Origin: Pseudarthrobacter oxydans | Lineage (GTDB): Bacteria; Actinomycetota; Actinomycetes; Actinomycetales; Micrococcaceae | Direction of reading: 5' to 3' | DNA length: 64,000 nt | Assembly (NCBI RefSeq): GCF_013314975.1 | Contig: NZ_JABTYH010000012.1 | Coordinates: forward strand, 1-64,000 | In this document: positions 59,394 to 64,000 of the stretch, piece by piece | How positions within the stretch are numbered: position 1 is the stretch's first letter | Layout of the letters: each line of letters starts with the position of its first letter | Notes under the pieces: model-generated | Databases searched by the model: none | What the model was told of the DNA's origin: nothing | Seen by the model: only the letters and a program-made list of their open reading frames with translations | Translations under genes and position numbers: made by a program

Positions 59394-59855
59394 TCAGGCG
59401 GGGCCGGCAGGCTCCTTGTGGCGACGCATCAGCAGGTTGGTGATGCGGAGGGTGCAGAGCCGCTGCCCCGCCTCGTTGGTGATCAGCACCTCGTGGGTGG
59501 TGAGCGTGCCGCCCAGGTGGATGGGCGTGGCCGTAATGGTGATCTGCCCTTCCCGCGCGGAGCGGTGGTGGGTTGCCGAAACATCCACGCCCACCGCCGT
59601 CTTGCCCAGGGTGCTCGCATGGATCACGGCCGCCCAGGAACCCACCGCTTCGCCCACGGCCAGCGACGCCCCGCCGTGGAGCAGCCCGAATGACTGCCGG
59701 TTCCCCTCCACCGGCATGGTGGCCACCACGCGCTGGACGGACTCCTCAATAATCTTGACGCCCATCTTCTCGTCCAGTTCGCCGAGGGTGATCTTCCACA
59801 GCTCGTGCGCCGAAGGGTTGCTCTCGGCAGCATCCATGGGTGATGGGGCGCTCAT
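59394..59855 (-). CDS. Hotdog-fold thioesterase (PaaI-like)
   Basis: A 153-residue hotdog-fold acyl-CoA thioesterase. The motif GLLHGGASLAVGEAVGSWAA carries the catalytic Asn/Asp-region residues typical of the PaaI subgroup, and VDVSATHHRSAREGQITITA gives the second strand pair. It probably hydrolyses dead-end CoA thioesters from phenylacetate or aromatic catabolism. A strong AGGAG precedes the ATG. It is divergent from paaZ across the shared TetR-type operator, so co-regulation is inferred. Confidence 0.83.
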   Translation of the reverse strand: MSAPSPMDAAESNPSAHELWKITLGELDEKMGVKIIEESVQRVVATMPVEGNRQSFGLLHGGASLAVGEAVGSWAAVIHASTLGKTAVGVDVSATHHRSAREGQITITATPIHLGGTLTTHEVLITNEAGQRLCTLRITNLLMRRHKEPAGPA

Positions 59856-59927
59856 AAGTTCTCCTTTTGGTGGCCGAATACCGTCCTGGCCTCCTAGTGT
59901 GCAGCACGGCACTTCATGTATGGTGAA

Positions 59928-59953
59928 TATATTACCGAACGGACGGTCAGTAA
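59928..59953. promoter_or_regulatory. TetR/PaaR-type operator between thioesterase and paaZ
   Basis: The 22-bp imperfect palindrome at 59932-59953 (TTACCGAACG then GA, then CGGTCAGTAA) overlaps TATATT (59928-59933), a possible -10 for paaZ. The site closely matches the one at 51704-51725. It lies between divergent genes and could control both. Confidence 0.7.
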
Positions 59954-60000
59954 TGACTCGTCCTGTTTGCCTGCCCCTTTGTTGGAAGGACCCGTCAACG

Positions 60001-62112
60001 ATGACCACCACAGCCACAGCTCCCCAGGCCACGGTCGACACCGTGGAGACAGTGCCCAGCTTCATCATGGATGCGTGGTGGACGCCCGACGCCGGAGCGG
60101 CAGCTTCCGCAACGCCGGTCCGGGATGCGAGCACAGGGGAGGTCCTGGCCAAGGTGAGCACCGAGGGGCTGGACCTGGCCGCCGTCGTTGACTATGGCCG
60201 CACCACCGGCCAGAAGGAACTCGGCGAGTTCACCTTCCACCAGCGCGCCCTGAAGCTCAAGGAGCTGGCGCAGTACCTCAACGCCCGGCGCGAGCACTTC
60301 TACGCCTTCTCCGCCCAGACCGGCGCCACCAAGGTGGACTCGATGATCGACATCGACGGCGGCATCGGTGTCCTGTTCACGTTCGGGTCCAAGGGCCGCC
60401 GCGAGCTGCCCAACTCCCAGGTGGTGGTGGACGGGCCCATGGAGGTGCTGTCCAAGGACGGTTCCTTCGCCGGTGAACACATCTACACCCGCATCCCCGG
60501 TGTGGCCGTGCAAATCAACGCCTTCAACTTCCCCGTCTGGGGCATGCTGGAGAAGTTCGCCCCGGCCTTCCTCGCAGGCGTCCCCACCATCGTCAAGCCC
60601 GCCACCCCCACCGGGTACGTTGCCGCCGCCGTGGTCAAGGCCATCGTCGAGTCGAACATCCTGCCCAAGGGCTCGCTGCAGCTGATCTCCGGCTCCGTCC
60701 GAGGGCTGCTGGACGTCCTGGACTACCGGGACCTGGTGGCCTTCACCGGCTCCGCATCCACCGCGCTTTCCCTGAAGTCGCACCCCAACGTGGTGCAGGG
60801 CGGGGTCCGGTTCACGTCCGAGACCGACTCCCTCAACGCCGCCATCCTCGGGCCGGATGCCGTGGAGGGAACCCCGGAATTCGACGCGTTCGTGAAGTCC
60901 GTGGTCACGGAGATGACGGCAAAGGCGGGCCAGAAATGCACCGCCATCCGCCGCGCCATCGTGCCGCAGGAGATGGTTCCGGCCGTGTCTGCCGCCATCG
61001 GCAAGCGCATCCAGGAGCGTGTGGTCCTCGGCGACCCGCGCGCGGACGGCGTCACCATGGGCGCGCTCGCCTCGGTGGAGCAGCTCAAGGATGTCCGGGC
61101 GGCCGTCCAGACGATGCTGGACAACGGCGGTGAGCTGGCCTACGGGACGCTCGATTCGCCGTCGGTCACGTCCGCGGACGGATCCACGGGCGTGGTGGAC
61201 GGCGGCGCGTTCATGGCTCCTGTCCTGCTGAACTGGCAGGACCCCGAGGCGGAGGAAGTCCATTCCCTGGAGGCGTTCGGTCCCGTGTCCTCGGTGATCG
61301 GGTACAAGGACCTTCCCGACGCCGTCCGCCTCGCCGCCCGCGGCGGCGGCTCCCTGGTCGCCTCGGTCTGCACCAACGATCCCGCGGTGGCCCGGGAATT
61401 GGTCACCGGCATCGCCGCGCACCACGGCCGTGTACTGATGCTCAACCGCGAGGACGCCCGTTCGTCAACGGGCCACGGTTCGCCCGTGCCGCACCTGGTC
61501 CACGGCGGGCCCGGACGTGCCGGCGGCGGTGAGGAACTGGGCGGCATCCGGTCGGTCATGCACCACATGCAGCGCACCGCCATCCAGGGCTCGCCGAACA
61601 TGCTCACCGCCGTCACGGGTGTGTGGCACGCGGGCGCGGACCGCAACTTCACCGTCGAGACGGAGGGTACCCACCCGTTCCGGAAGTCGCTGGAGACCCT
61701 GAGGATTGGCGACGCCGTCCGCTCCGACCTGCGCCAGGTCACCCTGGAGGACATCACCGCGTTCGCCAACTCCACCGGCGACACGTTCTACGCCCACACC
61801 AACCACGAGGCCGCGGAAGCCAACCCGTTCTTCCCCGGTATCGTGGCGCACGGCTACCTCCTGCTGGCCTGGGGTGCCGGCCTGTTCGTGGAGCCGGCTC
61901 CGGGTCCCGTGCTGGCCAACTACGGGCTGGAAAACCTGCGGTTCATCACCCCCGTGGCGGCGGGCGACTCCATCCGGGTGACGCTCACCGCCAAGAAGAT
62001 CACCCCGCGCGAAACCGACGAGTACGGCGAAGTGGCCTGGGACGCGGTGCTCACCAACCAGAACGACGAGATCGTGGCCACCTACGACGTCCTTACCCTC
62101 GTCGCCAAGTAG
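60001..62112 (+). CDS. paaZ: Bifunctional oxepin-CoA hydrolase / semialdehyde dehydrogenase
   Basis: A 703-residue two-domain enzyme of phenylacetate catabolism. Residues about 20-530 are an aldehyde dehydrogenase with the nucleophile region AGQKCTAIRRAIVP (Cys) and FNFPVWGMLEKFAPAF. The last 150 residues are a MaoC-like (R)-specific hydratase with NSTGDTFYAHTNHEAAEANP, holding the Asp/His pair. The hydratase opens the oxepin-CoA ring and the dehydrogenase oxidises the resulting semialdehyde. The ATG follows GGAAGGA; open sequence upstream passes through the operator. The upper-pathway genes paaABCDE and paaK are not in the window. Confidence 0.93.
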   Translation: MTTTATAPQATVDTVETVPSFIMDAWWTPDAGAAASATPVRDASTGEVLAKVSTEGLDLAAVVDYGRTTGQKELGEFTFHQRALKLKELAQYLNARREHFYAFSAQTGATKVDSMIDIDGGIGVLFTFGSKGRRELPNSQVVVDGPMEVLSKDGSFAGEHIYTRIPGVAVQINAFNFPVWGMLEKFAPAFLAGVPTIVKPATPTGYVAAAVVKAIVESNILPKGSLQLISGSVRGLLDVLDYRDLVAFTGSASTALSLKSHPNVVQGGVRFTSETDSLNAAILGPDAVEGTPEFDAFVKSVVTEMTAKAGQKCTAIRRAIVPQEMVPAVSAAIGKRIQERVVLGDPRADGVTMGALASVEQLKDVRAAVQTMLDNGGELAYGTLDSPSVTSADGSTGVVDGGAFMAPVLLNWQDPEAEEVHSLEAFGPVSSVIGYKDLPDAVRLAARGGGSLVASVCTNDPAVARELVTGIAAHHGRVLMLNREDARSSTGHGSPVPHLVHGGPGRAGGGEELGGIRSVMHHMQRTAIQGSPNMLTAVTGVWHAGADRNFTVETEGTHPFRKSLETLRIGDAVRSDLRQVTLEDITAFANSTGDTFYAHTNHEAAEANPFFPGIVAHGYLLLAWGAGLFVEPAPGPVLANYGLENLRFITPVAAGDSIRVTLTAKKITPRETDEYGEVAWDAVLTNQNDEIVATYDVLTLVAK

Positions 62113-62138
62113 CCCCGCAGCCAAGTCACCCACCTGGC

Positions 62139-62303
62139 ACGCTCTCTCACTTAATGCCGGTTTTATCGTGACGCTCTCTCACCTAATGCCGGTTTTTCGC
62201 CAACGCTCTATCACTCGCCCCTAGTAGGTGATAGAGCGTTGGCGATTTATCAGCATCAAGTGAGAGAGCGTTTGGGGATTTGCGGCATCAAGTGAGAGAG
62301 CGT
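62139..62303. repeat. Symmetrical array of six 12-mers with 32-bp periodicity
   Basis: ACGCTCTCTCAC occurs at 62139 and 62171 and ACGCTCTATCAC at 62203. The reverse complements GTGATAGAGCGT (62228) and GTGAGAGAGCGT (62260 and 62292) follow. Spacing is exactly 32 bases within each half. The centre forms a 17-bp perfect hairpin (CGCCAACGCTCTATCAC, 62198-62214, with 62228-62244). Units share TTAATGCCGGTTTT-like spacers. It lies between the paaZ stop and the VOC gene; function unknown, repeat-element origin likely. Confidence 0.85.
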
Positions 62304-62384
62304 TTGAGGCTGGACCGGGCAAGGAGGCGGCCGGTTCTTTTTGGCGGGCGGAGGCGTAAAATTTTGCCCGTAGGAGGTGGCCAC

Positions 62385-62792
62385 ATGAACCTAAGAATGA
62401 ACACAGCCACAACCGTCCTGCCAGTCGATGATGCAGCGCGCGCCCGAAGGTTCTACACCGAAAAGCTCGGACTCCCGCACCGCGGCATGACAGACGACGG
62501 AAGCGAATTGCTCGGCAGCGACGGCGGCCCCATGCTGCAGCTGATGCCGGTCTCGGACGGCAAGCACTCCGAGCACACAGCCCTGAGCTTCGAGGTCACG
62601 GATATCGAAAAAACGGTCCGCGACATGGAAGCCAGGGGGGTCGCGTTCCAGGACTACGATCTGCCCAACCTGAAGACACAGAACCACATCTGCACCACCG
62701 ACTCGGAGAAATGCGCGTGGTTCATGGACACCGAACACAACATCCTGTGTGTCCACGAGAAGCTCGGGGTCCAGGCAGAATACGAACTCTAG
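62385..62792 (+). CDS. VOC-family (glyoxalase-like) protein
   Basis: A 135-residue vicinal-oxygen-chelate protein. TATTVLPVDDAARARRFYTE is the first beta-alpha unit, TALSFEVTDIEKTVRDMEAR the second, and FMDTEHNILCVHEK carries the closing Glu-type ligand region. The function is unknown; relatives include glyoxalases and fosfomycin or bleomycin resistance proteins. A very strong TAGGAGGTGG precedes the ATG. A terminator follows. Confidence 0.75.
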   Translation: MNLRMNTATTVLPVDDAARARRFYTEKLGLPHRGMTDDGSELLGSDGGPMLQLMPVSDGKHSEHTALSFEVTDIEKTVRDMEARGVAFQDYDLPNLKTQNHICTTDSEKCAWFMDTEHNILCVHEKLGVQAEYEL

Positions 62793-62812
62793 CCACACCG
62801 ATGAAACACATG

Positions 62813-62845
62813 AAGGGGCGCCCCGGAATTCCGGGACGCCCCTTT
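62813..62845. terminator. Bidirectional terminator
   Basis: AAGGGGCG with CGCCCCTT enclose CCCGGAATTCCGGG, giving a nearly perfect 32-base palindrome with one mismatch, flanked by a T-run (TTT) on the plus strand. It lies between the VOC gene and the convergent acidic-protein gene. Confidence 0.75.
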
Positions 62846-62899
62846 CGCCGTGCTGGCCGCCTGCTGTGTTAGCAGCCTGCCTGCCCGCCGGCCGTGAAA

Positions 62900-63205
62900 T
62901 CAGGACTCGGCGCCGCCGTGCAGGCTGTCGTCGCTGCTGTCATCCTCACGGCCGGTGCCGTGCCCGCTTTCGCTCTGGTCCGAGAGGTCCATGTTGCCCC
63001 GGGCCTCAGCCATGGTGGGGCCGCCGGAGGGGACGCTGTAGGTGTCCGGGCGGATGCCGTGGGACTGTTCCTCGATCAGTGCCTGCTCTTCGCTGAAGCG
63101 GATCACGTTGGCCTCATCGCCGGCGTCGCCGGGAACGTCCTCACGGACCTTCGAGGGGTCCGGAATGATGTATCCGGCGTCTGCTTCGTCTTTGGGGTGG
63201 CTCAT
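62900..63205 (-). CDS. Small acidic hypothetical protein
   Basis: A 101-residue hydrophilic protein rich in Asp, Glu, Ser and Gly (for example VPGDAGDEANVIRFSEEQAL, ending in DSLHGGAES). No domain or membrane segment is seen. It starts 12 bases downstream of the HtrA-type protease gene on the same strand, so they are probably co-transcribed. It is likely an intrinsically disordered stress-related protein of unknown function. Confidence 0.6.
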   Translation of the reverse strand: MSHPKDEADAGYIIPDPSKVREDVPGDAGDEANVIRFSEEQALIEEQSHGIRPDTYSVPSGGPTMAEARGNMDLSDQSESGHGTGREDDSSDDSLHGGAES

Positions 63206-63217
63206 TTTCTTACCTTC

Positions 63218-64000
63218 CTATCGGGTGTTACTTGTGGGCCGCGCGATGAGGTCCGCCTTGAGGTCAAGGCTCTGGTCCTGCCGCTTGACCTTGAAGCCTA
63301 CGGTATCGCCGGGGTTGCGGTTCCGGAGTTCCGCCAGGAGCTTCTCCGGAGCGGTGAGGTCCACGCCCTCCAGGGACTCGAGGACGTCACCCGGGCGGAT
63401 GCCCGCGCGTGCCGCCGGGCCGTCGTCGTCCACTGCCAGGACCACGACGCCGGTGCGTGCGTCGATGCCCAATTGGCCGGCGATCTGCGGGGTCAGTTCC
63501 CCCGGGGTGAGGCCCAGGTAGGCGTGCTCGGCAGTGCCGTCCGCCAGCAGTTCCTCGGCGACCTCCACGGCCGTGGCGGCCGGGATCGCGAACCCGAGGG
63601 CCACGGCCCCGGCTGACGGGGGAATGTAGGCCTCGCTGATGCCGATGATTTCACCGCGCATATTGATGACCGCTCCGCCGGAGTTGCCCGGGCTGATGGG
63701 GGCGTCGGTCTGGATCAGGTCCACCAGGGAGAGGCTGTTGGAGGCGGAACCGGGAATGGACCGGTGCAGTCCGGAGATGATCCCGGCGGTGGCGGTGTTC
63801 TCGAAGCCGAGCGGGGAGCCGAGCACCACGGCGCCCTCGCCGACGCGCGGGAGGTTGGTCTGGTAGACGGGTTTGGGCAGGCCGGTTCGGTTGGCCTGGA
63901 CCAGTGCGAGGTCCGTGACGGGGTCGGTTGCCCTGACGGTTCCCTCCACCCGCTGGCCGTCCGCAAAGGCCACCTCAACGCGGGTGTTGCCCCGGACCAC
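63218..64000 (-). CDS. HtrA/DegP-type serine protease, 5'-truncated
   Basis: The visible 261 codons are the C-terminal part of a trypsin-PDZ protease; the beginning lies beyond the right edge. The catalytic Asp is in TDLALVQ and Ser in SPGNSGGAV, with the oxyanion loop intact; the His would be outside. A PDZ domain follows (YLGLTPGELTPQIAGQ, then GVVVLAVDDDGPAARAGIRP). HtrA proteases degrade or refold misfolded exported proteins. The reading frame continues to base 64000 without a stop, so the open start at the edge is not the true start. Confidence 0.9.
   Translation of the reverse strand: MVRGNTRVEVAFADGQRVEGTVRATDPVTDLALVQANRTGLPKPVYQTNLPRVGEGAVVLGSPLGFENTATAGIISGLHRSIPGSASNSLSLVDLIQTDAPISPGNSGGAVINMRGEIIGISEAYIPPSAGAVALGFAIPAATAVEVAEELLADGTAEHAYLGLTPGELTPQIAGQLGIDARTGVVVLAVDDDGPAARAGIRPGDVLESLEGVDLTAPEKLLAELRNRNPGDTVGFKVKRQDQSLDLKADLIARPTSNTR

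Noticed and set aside
62139..62303. Possible CRISPR array.
   Set aside because: Repeat units are in inverted as well as direct orientation, the spacers are themselves similar, and no cas gene is nearby.

Overview
The window is a high-GC, densely coded stretch of chromosome from an actinobacterium. Family content (BldC-like regulator, bS22 ribosomal protein, Rex, DUF4229, IniB/IniA/IniC homologues, menaquinone genes) and the general style of the proteins point to the Micrococcaceae, most likely Arthrobacter or Pseudarthrobacter. That assignment is by recognition only. I see no rRNA, tRNA, integrase, transposase or phage genes, so the segment looks like ordinary chromosome with catabolic loci and several kinds of small palindromic repeats.

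Layout. 1-2.6 kb: a lipoprotein fragment, a spore-photoproduct-lyase-like radical SAM protein, a phosphotransferase and a small STAS-like protein. 2.6-13.9 kb: an L-rhamnose locus, with a LacI-type repressor divergent from rhaM, rhaI, a fused rhamnulose-1-phosphate aldolase/dehydrogenase, rhaB, a GH95 glycosidase, a CE7-type acetyl esterase and a GPH-type sugar symporter. Operator-like palindromes lie before rhaM and before the symporter. 13.9-15.3 kb: DAHP synthase behind a 19-codon leader peptide rich in aromatic codons and a strong hairpin, which looks like an attenuator. 15.4-18.0 kb: bldC-like gene, bS22, a HAD hydrolase, a glutaredoxin-like protein and rex. 18.0-20.1 kb: two small membrane proteins and a YceI protein with a perfect palindromic operator. 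20.3-25.3 kb: a phosphatase plus a System II cytochrome c biogenesis operon (resA-ccdA-resB-ccsA).

25.4-33.9 kb is the most intriguing part: a compact five-gene operon of a membrane-anchored Hsp70-like ATPase, a large LuxR-type regulator, an IniB-domain protein and two dynamin-like GTPases (IniA- and IniC-like). It resembles the mycobacterial cell-envelope-stress iniBAC system, with the Hsp70 and the regulator built into the same operon.

34-39 kb: small membrane proteins, the menaquinone genes menB-menE-menA, a VOC protein and a CPBP protease. 39.3-41.9 kb: a SitABC-like metal ABC transporter with an operator-like site on its start. 42-43.8 kb: an ABC-F ATPase with a three-codon upstream ORF and leader hairpins. 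44-47.2 kb: assimilatory nitrite reductase nirBD with a small conserved partner. 47.4-51.6 kb: an amino-acid permease, a DinB2-like polymerase bracketed by inverted palindromic repeats, CsbD, SRPBCC and pentapeptide proteins. 51.7-62.1 kb: phenylacetate/beta-oxidation genes in two blocks (thiolase, enoyl-CoA hydratase, hydroxyacyl-CoA dehydrogenase; then thioesterase and paaZ) sharing near-identical TetR-type operators. Between the blocks lie a GNAT enzyme, an SGNH hydrolase, a tyrosine phosphatase and a sortase-anchored serine protease. 62.1-64 kb: a 165-bp symmetrical array of six 12-mers with 32-bp periodicity, a VOC protein, a small acidic protein and a truncated HtrA-type protease.
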